From assembly GCA_950295325.1 (NCBI GenBank), contig OX485807.1:4218501-4282500 (forward strand): DNA of 64,000 bases, given 5' to 3'. Below, piece after piece: positions 47,459 through 58,858 of the stretch; the stretch's first letter is position 1; every line of letters starts with the position of its first letter. Origin of the DNA: Polytrichum commune. Taxonomy: Eukaryota; Streptophyta; Polytrichopsida; Polytrichales; Polytrichaceae. Both the position numbers and the translations under genes were made by a program. Below the pieces are notes generated by a model. The model was not told the origin of the DNA. It was given only the letters and a program-made list of their open reading frames with translations, and searched no databases.

Positions 47459-48143
47459 TCCTTAACTCCCCCTCCGACTCTGTAGGGATCTCAAAATATT
47501 TTGTTGGAATAAACCGTTACTTGTAAGTAAATTGCAGAGCAGGCTGCTTGTGGCTTGAACAGCCAAGGACGTTGTTAACCCCTTAATCCCTTAGCACCAT
47601 TCTCCTCAAAAGTGGCCTCGAATCACTAATTGTTCCTAAGAGAGATAATTTAGGACTCGATCTGTAGGTGTTTTTGAGCATCCAACCTACACCTTAAGTC
47701 CCCCTCCGACTCCGTAGGGCTTTGAAAATACTTTGTTGGAATAAACCGTTACTTGTAAGTAAATTGCATAGCAGGCTGCTCGTGGCTTGAATAGCCGAGG
47801 ACATTGTTAACCCTTGAATCCTTAAGCACCATACTCCTCAAAAGTGGCCTCGAATCATTATTTTTTCCCAAGAGAGATAATTTAGGACTCGATCTGTAGG
47901 TGTTTTGGAGCACATCTTAACTCCCCCTCCGACTCCGTAGGGATCTGAAAATATTTTGTTGGAATAAACCGTTACTTGTAAGTAAATTGCAAAGCATGCT
48001 GGTCGTGGCTTGAACAATTGAGGACGTTGTTAACCCCTAAATCCCTGAGCACCATTCTCCTCAAAAGTGGCCCGAAATCGCTAATTGTTTCTAAGAGAGA
48101 TAATTTAGGACTCAATATGCAAGTGGTTTTGAGCATCCAACCT
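47459..48143 (+). repeat. Tandem repeat, three copies of a ~223-232-bp unit
   Basis: CCCCCTCCGACTCYGTAGGG recurs at about 47468, 47700 and 47923. Each unit then has GTTGGAATAAACCGTTACTT, CTCCTCAAAAGTGGCC and AGAGAGATAATTTAGGACTC, and ends with GAGCATCCAACCTT or a derivative. Identity by eye is around 90 percent. No coding frame persists. Confidence 0.88.
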
Positions 48144-48639
48144 TACGGATATTATATGATATGATATTGGCCTTTGTATGAGCTGTCCATAAAAATATCA
48201 ACCATCCACGTGGCAATGTGAATGACAAACTAGTACATATGTGAAGGCATAATGAGCGAAGTAGATGATTGAAAACAAACTTCAAACTTGTTGACATCAT
48301 CAAATGGATGATAAGATGAAACCCAATTGGGATGAAACTTTTTTGCATAAGATTTCCAACTAAATTGTGAACCTTCAGGGCTTGATTTTTTTAATTTTTT
48401 TTAAAATTTGCACAAAATGAGATTTTTTGAGATCCCTTGCAATGTGGAGCACTTAGTTTTACATCCAATCTTACAATATATTTTTAAGTAACTTCATAAA
48501 CTCCAATTACCAATCCCAATGCTAGATATCTTAAACATAAAATAAACTAAATCCTTGCAAGTGTTCATAGCTTTCCAAGTACATATGAGTGTTCTTTTCC
48601 TATATGACACATTTCCTAGTGTATCATGAGGTTTATTTC

Positions 48640-48800
48640 AAATCCAATGAAATTTGGGCACTTGGTGACTTTGAAAAAAATCCACAAGGTTGAGGTGTGG
48701 TCCAAATCCAATAAAATTTGGGATGCTGGATGACTTTGAAAGAAATCCACAAGGCCGAGGTTTAGTCCAAATCCAATGAAATTTGGGACGTTGGATGCAA
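48640..48800 (+). repeat. Tandem repeat, 2.5 copies of a 64-65-bp unit
   Basis: AAATCCAATRAAATTTGGG starts at 48640, 48704 and 48769, each followed by a GACTTTGAAARAAATCCAC segment except the last, partial copy. Confidence 0.85.
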
Positions 48801-50589
48801 AATAAAATTCATTAATTCGGACAAAGATTTCACCTCCATCCACAAAAGTCAAAGGTCTCATTCGAAACAAACACCATAAACAATTGATCATTTTGAGTCT
48901 CTCATGGATTTAGGGGTTAACTTGTAGCTCTGCTACTTATGTGACGCTTGAGTGCATGGTCACCACCACTTGATCATGAGCGAACTATAGCCTGAGTTGG
49001 AGAACTCTTGGAAGCTGCCTTTGACAATGTCAATAACTGACTTCGGAGTGAATCAAGTCTATCGTATGTGTGCCTTTTATTTTGTACCCACTTGGCCAAA
49101 TTTTGGTCCTGAAGCAACCATGCCATTCTAGCCATACTAGTTGCACAGTTGCGGACCAAGCTCCACTTTTATTCATGCCATTTGATGTTGACATTGATTG
49201 AAATAGGAGTGGCACCATTTCCAATATGTGTCGTATATGGCTTGGGCGAAACAACCCGTACACTGGTTCCTTGGAGGCAAGGGTTTAGGCATCCAACAAA
49301 GAACGAGTGTATGGGTTGGTTCGCCAAAATTTGTCGTATATGTTAGATTTGAACTTGGCAGACTATTATTTTACACATTGTTTGTCACCCACGCAAAGTA
49401 AGCATGTGAAATGGTCACTTTAAGCTCCACACCCACATCTTGAAGGTTGCGAAACATGTTAATAGTGTGGGATGACTGCCAATTCCAAATTGTGTTCGTA
49501 GCCATTGTTTAAGTTTTGGATAAAACAAAAACTATGGGAAACACTCAGGGAAGCATGAAAAGATGATTCTTGTATTGTCTAGGTGTCCCCGATAACTTTA
49601 ATTAGGTAGGTTGGTTTTAGATTATTTAGGATTTAGGTTGACAATTCATTTGTTTACATAAGCAAAGTAGGTGTAACAAATTTCTCGACATCAATACTTG
49701 CATTTGTGATTGCCACACACCTTACTTTATTTATCTAGTCAATAGTGTAGCAAAGGGTACTGCTTCTTTTCTTTGGTTGTCACTTCTTTTGCTTACATGG
49801 CCTTCATATTCTAGAAAATGTTTGCTCCGCAGTTGTAGCCAAGGTCGGGATGAGGGCCCACCATGATGCCTTTAGGAGGCTGACGAGAGCCTAAATTATA
49901 GGGAGGATGTATTCAAATGGGATGTCATTTGTGAAGACGATTGCCTCGTACGTTTACGTAGGGCATAGAGATTCTCTAATTTGATGGCTAAGGTGCCTTT
50001 GGAACGGGTTGGTGCCGGATTGGATGCAACCTACAAACCCTCAAAACAATTGCGGGGGGTAGTTTGAAGAGAAAGGCCGAAGCCTATGATTGACTAAAGG
50101 AACAAAAGAATCAAAGTGCAACTTGGCATAGGCTATAAAATACCTTAAGATGTGTGACGAATGGGGCAGTGTCGACACGGGTGGGCAATGTGTTGTGGGG
50201 AGGAACGGGGACATGTGCATTTGGTGTCGCCTGAAGTACATCCGAAGCCGCTAGTGAGGCACCATGTGGCTACCAAACTGAGAGGGGGAGTCTGGCCACG
50301 ATCATGCACAGGGGCGATCCTTTTGAGTGGTGATGGTGAGGGACAAAATATTTGCTTGAGCGGGGGGCTGTCCACGATGCCGCCATCTAGTGGCTCCTTG
50401 GAGTAGTTGATCATGGATGCCACGTCATACAAAAGACTTTGCAAGTTGGAATTGATAATGGTTTGGACCGAATCCTCAAAGATGTGGTTGACAAGAAATA
50501 ACCCAAAACATGAGGAGGAGGGGGAGAAATGGGGATGTTTGAAACCAATACACATTCAAAACACAATTACACATGACCAAGAAAGTTAT
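48801..50589. other. Intergenic sequence with unidentified minus-strand coding traces
   Basis: Minus-strand frames at 48974-49159 (RMAWLLQDQNLAKWVQNKRH) and 50145-50555 (136 codons, Pro/Ser/Cys-rich) look mildly coding. The second lies downstream of the FCP1-like pseudogene on the same strand and could be its tail. No family recognised. Confidence 0.3.
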
Positions 50590-51310
50590 ATCCAATAAAT
50601 TTATTATATTTTGTGTGAGTGTACAACTCTTTGTACATATACTCCTTGGGATCCATGTATCTATCACCTATTGGATTCATCTGTACGAATTGGGGACCAG
50701 AGTGCCTGCTCCTTATGAACGCATGAAAGTATCTCCCAAGGTCTTTGACCTTCCTGAGTGTCCACGTGGGTGGACTATGTAGTTGGAGGTGGGTTTCAAG
50801 ATGTTCTTTGAGGGGATGTCATCCACCACGAGGTTGTTGTCACAGGTGGGCCGCAAATCACAGGGACACCCAATCATGGTGGGGCATTAGTCTCAAGATA
50901 TGAGTGTCAACACCTTCAAGTATTGGTCAACGGCGGGGTTCCCCGGCTTCCTAACAACTCTCCCCTCCGGGATCAACAACTTCATGCATGAATCTTGGCC
51001 TAGCACCATGCAAAGGGTTCGATCCCCTTGAATATGAATACGACAACTTGGGTGTTTTTTGATTTCATGGAGCTCCAAATGGTCACCCATTGTTTGGATT
51101 GGGCACTTGAAAAAAATAGCAGAGTGTGGGCCAAAGGTAGACAAACTCGCTTTGATGTACATTGCATGGGAGCCCGCCGTAGTCCATGTTCTCAGGCATA
51201 GAGATGGGGACCGTCGGGGTTTTGGGACAATGAACACATTGGACCAGGACCCCATTTAGGTTCAAAACTAGGAATTGCCGTTTACCCATTGTGGTATGGG
51301 TGGGCAAATC
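50590..51310 (-). pseudogene. FCP1/NLI-interacting-factor-type phosphatase pseudogene
   Basis: The minus strand reads KRQFLVLNLNGVLVQ (family DLNG; the catalytic Asp is Asn here), CPKTPTVP, EFVYLWPTLCYFF, then in another frame an IWSS-like segment, next RVVRKPGNPAVDQYLKVL, and finally LVVDDIPSKNILKPTSNYIV at about 50775-50845, matching the DDSPxKN motif. HAD-fold FCP1 phosphatases dephosphorylate the RNA polymerase II CTD and other proteins. Several frame changes and stops separate these motifs and the nucleophile Asp is lost, so this is not functional. No introns are evident, so a processed copy is possible. Confidence 0.65.
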
Positions 51311-51340
51311 CGGGGAGTCGCCTTGTCGTGCTCCATGCAA

Positions 51341-51568
51341 TGCAAAGACAAACGAGGGGGAGCTATGACGCTATGTTTTGTGCCTTGTGGAGATGAGTGA
51401 GGGGGACGACTACGTTATGCTAAGTCCATTTCAAGAATTATTTAGACAAAACATGAGGACGTGAAATATTGCCAATGAAGAGAAACCAAAATGCACGTCA
51501 CAAACCATTCAAAGGGGCAAATAAATAAATAAATAAATGTATATATATCTCCCCCCCTACCTCTTTAT

Positions 51569-51607
<39 letters not shown>

Positions 51608-52349
51608 GAGAGAGAGGCCAAAAAGGAAGATTTATTTTTTGAAGTTCTATGTACAATTGTCTACAAATCCGGTTTTAAACAATGAGTTCAAAATTTCCTA
51701 AGTCATGATCTCTAAAAATAATATCATGTTGTGAAGGGCGAGCCTAGCCACACAGGGATGGACATTGGGCGGGGCGTGAAGGGGTGGGGAAGCAAGGGCA
51801 AGTGTAGCTAGGGAATAATTGCACACTAACTAGAGATGACCCATGAAGTTTGGGTTGGCCGGCCCAAACTAAGAGGACTTAGCAAATTACCTCGTCTTGG
51901 TCATGATCGACAATCGTAGAAGCCTCCACCCATTCCACTTGGTTTGTTGCATCATTACCTTCACCAACGCAGTCAACAACATCCTCTTGCACTAAGTATC
52001 AAGCCTTTGTCCCACACCAACCTCAGCATGCACATCATGCATTGGTGTGAGCCCAATATGGTGCCCACATGTGTTCTTAACACCAAAAATTTATAGAAGA
52101 CCTCAGTGTTGTGGTTGCTTGTGTTGTCAAAGTGATAACAAACGTGAGGCATTAGAATTTGGACGTGATTTTAAGTTGTTGGATTTAGTTGAGTTAAGTG
52201 TAGGATCGAGGCATTCAAATTGAAAAGATAAAGAAAGAACAAGTATATAGTTAGTTAAGTTTTAGTTAGCATTTGAGCTTGAGTGATTTTGACTTAAATT
52301 ATGGTTGGTTGTGAGTTGAGATATGGGTTGTTTTAGGCATAGGAATTGT
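51341..52349. other. Intergenic sequence with AT-rich microsatellites
   Basis: (AAAT)n lies at 51518-51538 and a long (AT)n at 51570-51601, followed by a (GA)n run. No gene recognised. Confidence 0.5.
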
Positions 52350-53460
52350 TTATTTTAGGGTGTGTTCACGGCCAATGTGGGTTGCCTCCGTCTGGAGATG
52401 AAGGAGGGCTCCCAGCCTCACCGGGAACCTAGAGATTTCCGGGAGGAGGAGAGGCGGCACCGGAGGGGTCTGGGCAAGGGGGCTCTGGTTTTGACAATGG
52501 CGGGCACTCTGGAAGTGGCGAAGACAGGAGTCTGTCGGGCGGCAAAGCCCTGCGGGGATTTTTGGGCATGGGTACAACTCGAATGGATCTTGGGTTTCTG
52601 ATTCGGAGTCAACTCCTAGCAGTTGAATGAGCCGCAGTCACAAGCATGAATTATATGGCCAGTGACACAAGCGGCCATTGAACTGGTTGCAGCGGTAGAA
52701 GAAGTAACCATGCTGGGCAAGGCCGCTTGGATTGCACACATGGAGCACATAAAGGGGAAACTGCAAAGATGAGCGAACTGGAAGTGGTTTCTCGCCCAGT
52801 GAGGGAGGGACGTTGAGCGTCGGGGGCCGGAAGAGGGAGAGGCATTTGGACAATGACATGCCGAATCCAAAGGTGAATCTTGGCTAGGACCTGGCAACAT
52901 TGCGGTGCTACTGAATGCTCTGTCTGTTGAACACTGAGGTTGCAAGGATCACGGCTGGTTCCACTGCCATTTAGGGGAGAGTCAGGGAATGCAAGAGGAT
53001 TGGAGGTGGCGGTGTGGCGGAAACATCTGAATGCCGACCGGCGAGAGCAGCATGAGCATCAAAAGGCCATGCTGGTCATTCAGGAGGAATGTTGGTTCTT
53101 CATGCGGTGTTGAGAATTCCAAAACATGAATGCGGAAGGGACTTACAATCATGCTGGTCAGACCAACAAGGTGTCACCAAGGAGGCCTGAGATGGAGGCA
53201 ACACATAATTGAGCCTGGGTGGCCGAAGGAAGACGACTGAGGCATCTGAAGTGGGAAAGCTTCCAGGGCGCAAGGGCAATGAGGATTGAGCAGCTGAATG
53301 AGGCGACTACTCGGGAACTGGTTGGGAACATGGTTGGTTACTACTGCTACAATTAGATAGCCAGGGAGTGAAGCTGCGAGGCCGGTAGATTGAGGCACCC
53401 AGTGGCAACCGAACAGCTGGGGCTGCATGACGTTTCTTACACACAACAACCAGTAAGGAG
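52350..53460. other. GC-rich island with overlapping open frames, possibly decayed retroelement gag
   Basis: Base composition jumps compared with the flanks, and open frames of 60-110 codons occur on both strands. The + strand gives charged, Glu/Lys/Arg-rich stretches (ELVAAVEEVTMLGKAAW; HEHQKAMLVIQEECWFF) separated by stops, which recalls a degraded Gypsy or copia gag. No CCHC knuckle, protease or LTR was found, so this stays a guess. Confidence 0.3.
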
Positions 53461-54329
53461 GCTTAACAAAAGGACTATTTCAGTTGACAGTGCAGACCAA
53501 CATTGCGGGAGAGTGGTGAGATGGCTCGGAGTATACAAGTGATAATTAGTGCCCCTGCTAATGGATTAGTAATACTAGGTGAAGTAGTGTTAATTAGGAC
53601 TTTGACATTGAGTAGTGAATTAATTAATTAGCTTGAAATAGGGAGGGAATGAGCTTCACCCAGTGTGTGACTTGGTGTTGGCATTGACCCAAAGATTTGG
53701 ATAGTCTATTGTGGTAGGGTTTAGGGTTTTGGTAGTGGTGTGGTGGAGATTTGACAATTGATTTCCTTGCACTGATCACAAGGGCAAAAAATATTTCTCA
53801 ATACTGAGGCCATGTGATGTTTAAATAAAGGTTGTGTGTTCAATATTAAAAGTTGGAAAGCATTGGGAGTTGGACTTCAAGGCCAAGGAAATTAAGTGAG
53901 TGCATGTGAGCCATAGGCTCTCACCTGGATTACGACGCACAAGGGTGGGAGTTTAAGGCTGACAATTGGTTCATCGACTGGATTGGGAGTGAAAATATCA
54001 CCATGCCCTTGCAAGCCTTTAATGTTTATCATCTAAGCTTCAAAGGCGTCATGATGTTGCTTTTGGATCCCAAGAGGCGTATTGGAGGTCAATACGTATA
54101 TACACGTACACAAAAGCATATGAACGATGCGTGGAGTGAGATGGTTTCATGCTCTCATTGCTTTGCCTTTTATTGTTTTTTATTGTTTATTGTTTATTTT
54201 ATTTTATTCCCTTTGGTTCATACAAACAATATGGGGTAAATCTTATCTTTCTTTGGATTAGCATTGTGGTCTTATTCTAACCTTATTGTTTCTCATGCCT
54301 CTTTCATTATATTTTTATTGATTACAAGC
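53461..54329. other. Intergenic sequence, no gene recognised
   Basis: Flanks the copia relic on its 3' side. No LTR could be identified here. Confidence 0.4.
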
Positions 54330-55820
54330 AATCTGATGCTCTTCCTTCTACACTCCCACTTTGCGAGTAGTCAAAGGCTTCTAAACCCATTGCATTTGTT
54401 AATGCTTGATGTCTATCCTTTGCAAATAGTTTGTTCAAGACGTTTGCTATCATATCCTTTGTTGGACAATACTTCAAACATATCTCTTGGTTTTCTAGTT
54501 TCTCTCAAACGAAGTGGTGTTGTACATTGATATGTTTGGTGCGAGAATGATGCGTGGAATGCCGGTCATTCTTGCATCTATCCTACATCTGCCAAAAGTT
54601 ACCTAAGCCAAATCGTTTTCTTCATGCAATGACTAGTGGCCATATACTCCGCTTCCGTCGTAGACAATGCAATGGTTGGTTGATTCTTGCATTTCCACGA
54701 AATAACTCCAATGCCAACAAGAAACACGCACACGTGGTGCATTGTTGGTTGTTTGCATCTCCCGCCCAATCCACATTGCAAAAACCTCTCAAGGCAATAT
54801 CCATACTTCCGAGGTACAATTTAAAGTCTAAAATGCCCTTCAAATACCTCATGATGCGTTTTACGGCTATGCAATGTGGTAGACTGGCCTTCGATATGAA
54901 TTGGCTCACCGTATTCATAGCAAATACAATATCGGCCCTTGTATCCACCATTGCATGTATGAGAGATTTTACTCCAGCCTTGTATGGAACACCTTTCATT
55001 TTCCTTTGCAAATTTCCAAATTCTTCATCCAAAAGTTTTAATAATTTTGAATTCGCATTGAATGGAGTTCCAATTGGTTTGCATTTTTCCATGTTAAAAC
55101 GCTTGAGGACCTCATTGATGTAGCTTCTTTGGTGCATGATGATGGTATGGGCTTTTCTATTTCTTTCACATTCCAATCCTAGGCAATAATGCAACTTTCT
55201 GAGATTGCTTATTTCAAAAAAAATCTCAAGTTCCGATTTAAGTCACTTCGATTGGTCAAATCGTTCACGTAGAGGATTGTCACCATCAAATATTCATTCA
55301 TTTGTTTGATGTACAATGAATGATCCGTTTGACTCCTACAAAAGCCTTCGTTGATGAAGAACGAGCTGATACAATGGTACCACACCCTCCACGATTGCTT
55401 TAGTTCATACGAAGCTTTCTTGAGTTTGCACATAAGGTGTTACTTCCCCTCTTATACGAACTCCTTTGGTTGATCCATGTAGATCTCTATCTCCATTCAT
55501 TAAAAAATGCTTCTTTTACATCCATTTGGTGGATCTCCCAATCCATGCCCGCTCCTATTGCTGAGAATGCATCTAATGGTGATAAATTTGGCTACAGGGG
55601 CAAAGGTGGCATTGAAATCCACTCCGGCTATTTGAGAATATTCCTTTCCTACTAACCGCTTTTATGTCTAACAATTTCATTGATACATCACTCTTGGTGC
55701 AAAACACCTATTTGAACCCTACATTCTTGTGATCATTTGGAAGTTTGGTCAATTCCCACATACCGTTGGCCATGTGCGAGTCATGCTCCTCTTACATTGC
55801 GGCTTCCCATTTGCTCGCAT

Positions 55821-56620
55821 CTTTGGATCTCGGGGGGTGCACTGTACTAAACATGCACGAGTATACGTGAGTGCACAGGAGGGGTATTGATTTGGACCTT
55901 GTCGTATTACATATACATATGGTATACATGTTATAATTTATAGTTACGTACATATATGAAAGGCCTTTAAAAAGCATACAATAATTATACTTGTATGGTA
56001 CTGTTACTATACTACATATCATAAGTTTTCATATTGGATGAAATTAGGATTAACTAGGATTAACGATTTTTGTTAGCAACCTTATAGGGTAGTATGAACC
56101 ATGTACAAGGTGTCAAGGTAATATCGGGGAAAGAGGCAGTATTAGGGTTTTGAAATGATTCGTTCAGCTCAAAGTAACAAGGAGATTGATTTATGTTGGT
56201 ATCAAGAAGGGGCTAACAACAAGTGGACATATGATCTTACTGATCATTTGATGATAGACTTAGAGACAATAATTGCATTGGCTACAATGACATATATTGG
56301 TGAATCAAATGTTTATGAGTTACATCTGGGAGATGAAAAAGTTTTCAACGACTTTGCTGATGAAAGCTAGGATATTTTGTTATACATATTATAGGGGTTG
56401 ATTATTGTTCAAAAGTATATTTGTATACTTATGTTAATGACTATATATGAATGGATGTTTTTTGTGTATACATATTGTCACTTGTATATTTATTGTTGCA
56501 ATTGTATGTGTATTACTTCATTTCACAAAAAATAACTTGTATATAAGGGGTTTTTAAAGTATGCAGTGAACGCACGTGATTCTAGGTTTTAATGAAAGGT
56601 GCACCCCCCGAGCTTTGGAT
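55821..56620. mobile_element. CTCGG-terminus TIR element, 784 bp, nested in the second copia
   Basis: The element is 55829-56612 with perfect 14-bp terminal inverted repeats CTCGGGGGGTGCAC. A perfect 8-bp duplication CTTTGGAT stands at 55821-55828 and 56613-56620. Its left subterminal sequence (GTATACGTGAGTGCACAGG, then AGGGGTATT) parallels that of the 765-bp element in the first copia, and the right end shares CGCACGT. It carries a 71-codon + strand ORF. Confidence 0.87.
56155..56370 (+). CDS. Small ORF inside the 784-bp element, WWE-like residue pattern
   Basis: This 71-codon frame runs from ATG at 56155 to TAG at 56368-56370. The spacing CWYQ...NNKWTYD...LETIIA...VYELHL...FNDF resembles a WWE domain: two Trp residues about ten apart, a Tyr, an acidic helix start, and a closing beta-strand with Tyr. 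WWE domains bind (iso-)ADP-ribose and occur in plant SRO/RCD1 proteins. The likeness is by eye and the ORF is short, so chance is possible. If real, it would be a host fragment captured by a non-autonomous transposon, as in Pack-MULEs. No promoter is visible. Confidence 0.35.
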   Translation: MIRSAQSNKEIDLCWYQEGANNKWTYDLTDHLMIDLETIIALATMTYIGESNVYELHLGDEKVFNDFADES

Positions 56621-56955
56621 TTGGACGCCTTGCACAAATTCAAATGATCATCCAAAATGCCACATTGGCATGTTCTTCACCTTGTTGGGGCATAATGTGA
56701 TTTTTCCATCACTCTCCAGGCGGACACCGCTCCTTCTTAGGATATTGTATTGGCTACAACTTCCACTGAAAATTATTTGTGGAGGTTAAGGAGCATGAAT
56801 TATGCTCCTTGCCATTTCCACAACGATGCAATTCGCACACTCCGCCACTCCATTTTGTTGAAGCCTATACAGGATGAACGTTTGCTTCTCAATACCATGG
56901 TCCTTCAAAGACTGCTCGATTGCCTTAGAAATGTACTCCATGTCGTTCCCAACCA

Positions 56956-58858
56956 ATCATACTATATGGATGGTTCATTCACACCACCAAATATTGATGG
57001 AAACAAAAACACTGCAGGGTCATGAGCATTTAATGGCCCACTACATATTCACATAGAGACTAAGCTCCCATATTACCCATAACTACACGCCATACTCTTA
57101 GCAATAGGAAACACTAAATCTCTAAATATCAATACATTCATATTTTCAAATAGCCTCAACAAGATATACCTCCTCCTCGACCACATTAAACATCATTGCT
57201 CACAATACAATTACCCAGATAAATTACTTATTGCACACATCATAGTTGCCATCAACACCTCGAAACACAACGTCCAATTTAAATAGTTAGAGCACACACA
57301 CACACACACACTCACACACCTTAGTGGGATCAAAGTGATTAAAATGCTTGTTTACACATTCATTGTTGTCATATGGTAATAGTCCTAAATGACTACCTTG
57401 TTCATTCTTGTAAGGGTTTGCATTTTCATTTTTCATTTTCTTTAATGTACAAACTCTAGGCCCTTAAGTTTTGCTCTCTGGATTGTGGCCAAGTTATTGT
57501 GCTCTAGTCTTTATTTGTTTGATGCAATCCTTGAGTTACATGCTATGGATAACAAAGTTTCATTGACTTTCTCATTGGAAAGTGAAGGTGGATTTTATAA
57601 GTAATAAAGGCTTATTTAATTCATGATTTTTATTTATTTAATGTATTGGAGGCATTTATTGCATTAAATTGAAAAGCTTAGTATGAATACAAGAGTGTAA
57701 CATGCCATTAGTACATATACATTTGGTCTTCTATATAAACTTCTCACATATAGGGGATTTTGTTTCATAATGACCCACATACATCATTTAGGTAATCAAT
57801 GAAGAGTCCACCCCTGGGTTAACAACGAAGTAGCAAACTTGCTAAAAAATGGAGTGCTAGAACCACAACTTATAATAACCCCACTCCACCTAATGGGACA
57901 TCAAACACCTTCTAGCCCTCAATTCCACCAACATTTACCCAATATGATGGCTCAATAATGAACCTCAAAGCCTACATCAAAAAAGAATATAAAAGTGCAC
58001 TCATAACTCACGCCACAAACACCATCCCATACGTCAACTAATAGTTGTCCAACAAAGACCTCCACTTAACCATATCCAATCTTTTATGAGATGCCAAATA
58101 AAGAATAAGTGCCCAAATCTTAAGATTCTAACATGGACAATATATGGGAAATTAGGAGAAAACGCGTACTCAAACATGACATCTCCCCAACATGTAACCT
58201 CTGCAACCTCAAAGAAAGCGATACATGTCTTACACCTACTATCTTGCTGCACAAACCAACAAATTGATAAACACACATAACAAAACCACCCATACCGTAG
58301 TAAACACCCTCATGGCAAAACCAACTACATGTTTCTTCACACTCATAAATGCAGGCACCATGAACAACCAAACACTCAACAACGCTATCCCATCAAGGCT
58401 CCTCCCATGCACATACCACCTTCCAAGATGCCAAACTACACCTAAATAACATTTGCATAATAGTCACGCCACCAAATGCTAGCCCCCATTTACACCAATC
58501 CAAATCCTCAAATTCACATATTGCAATGACAGATTCCCTAAGGCCAGCACAACACCGGAAAAAAATATATATGCAATACTACAACCCCTCCTAGAACAAC
58601 AAGGACGGATTGTCCTCCCCCCATCACTACTACGACTGGGATCACAAGTGCCATACACACAACATCACAACTATTAGATCTTAAATACTTCAACATAAAG
58701 TCAACAAACTAATGGAAAACATCTCACAAATTGCTATCAAATACCTCACTCATATCATATTAAACAAAGGAAAACTAGAGAAGAAACAATTGCCGACACA
58801 TGAACTAAAAAACACTAACCAACTAGAAATAGAAACAACTAGGCATTAAGCCACCCCC
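56956..58858 (+). mobile_element. LINE 3' half, copy 2: RNase H, CCHC finger, restriction-like endonuclease
   Basis: RNase H starts at about 56961 (YMDGSFTPPNIDG), continues at 57040-57290 (LHAILLAIG; SNSLNKIYLLLDHIKHH) and, after an inserted repeat at about 57300-57815, resumes VNNEVANLLKNGVLEPQ. Next come a linker (LKAYIKKEYKSALITH), a zinc finger TCNLCNLKESDTCLHLLSCC, HNKTTHTVVNTLMAKP, and the endonuclease remnant (IQILKFTYCNDRFPKA). It aligns with 19626-20311 from the finger onward. RNase H catalytic residues are lost: the Glu codon position is TAA and two Asp positions are Asn. There are many other stops. It adjoins the copia integrase relic directly, so it is 5' truncated. Confidence 0.78.
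57300..57815 (+). repeat. Dispersed repeat, copy 2, interrupting LINE RNase H, with (CA)n at its left
   Basis: It is homologous to 34150-34640 from GGTAATAGTCCT to AGTCCACCCCT. A (CA)n microsatellite at 57291-57310 lies at the junction with the RNase H frame. The RNase H sequence continues on both sides, which shows that this segment was inserted. Exact edges cannot be set and no target duplication is visible. Confidence 0.7.

Larger units (their letters stand above)
54330..56955 (-). mobile_element. Copia pol relic, second element, integrase to RNase H
   Basis: Minus-strand order from right to left: integrase fragment at about 56621-56955 (EYISKAIEQSLKDHG; QQNGVAE; VEMARSIIHAP), RT pieces at 55434-55828 (NGMWELTKLP; DVSMKLLDIK) and 55209-55433 (CKLKKASYELKQSWRVWYH; YVND in place of YVDD), RT/RNase H at 54622-55194 (MHYCLGLECER; IMRYLKGI), RNase H at 54599-54781 (STTEAEYMA) and its end at about 54330-54590 (RTKHINVQHHFVRE). 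Many frameshifts and stops. The 784-bp TIR element is nested between the integrase and RT parts, and a LINE abuts the integrase end. No LTRs were found. Confidence 0.88.
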
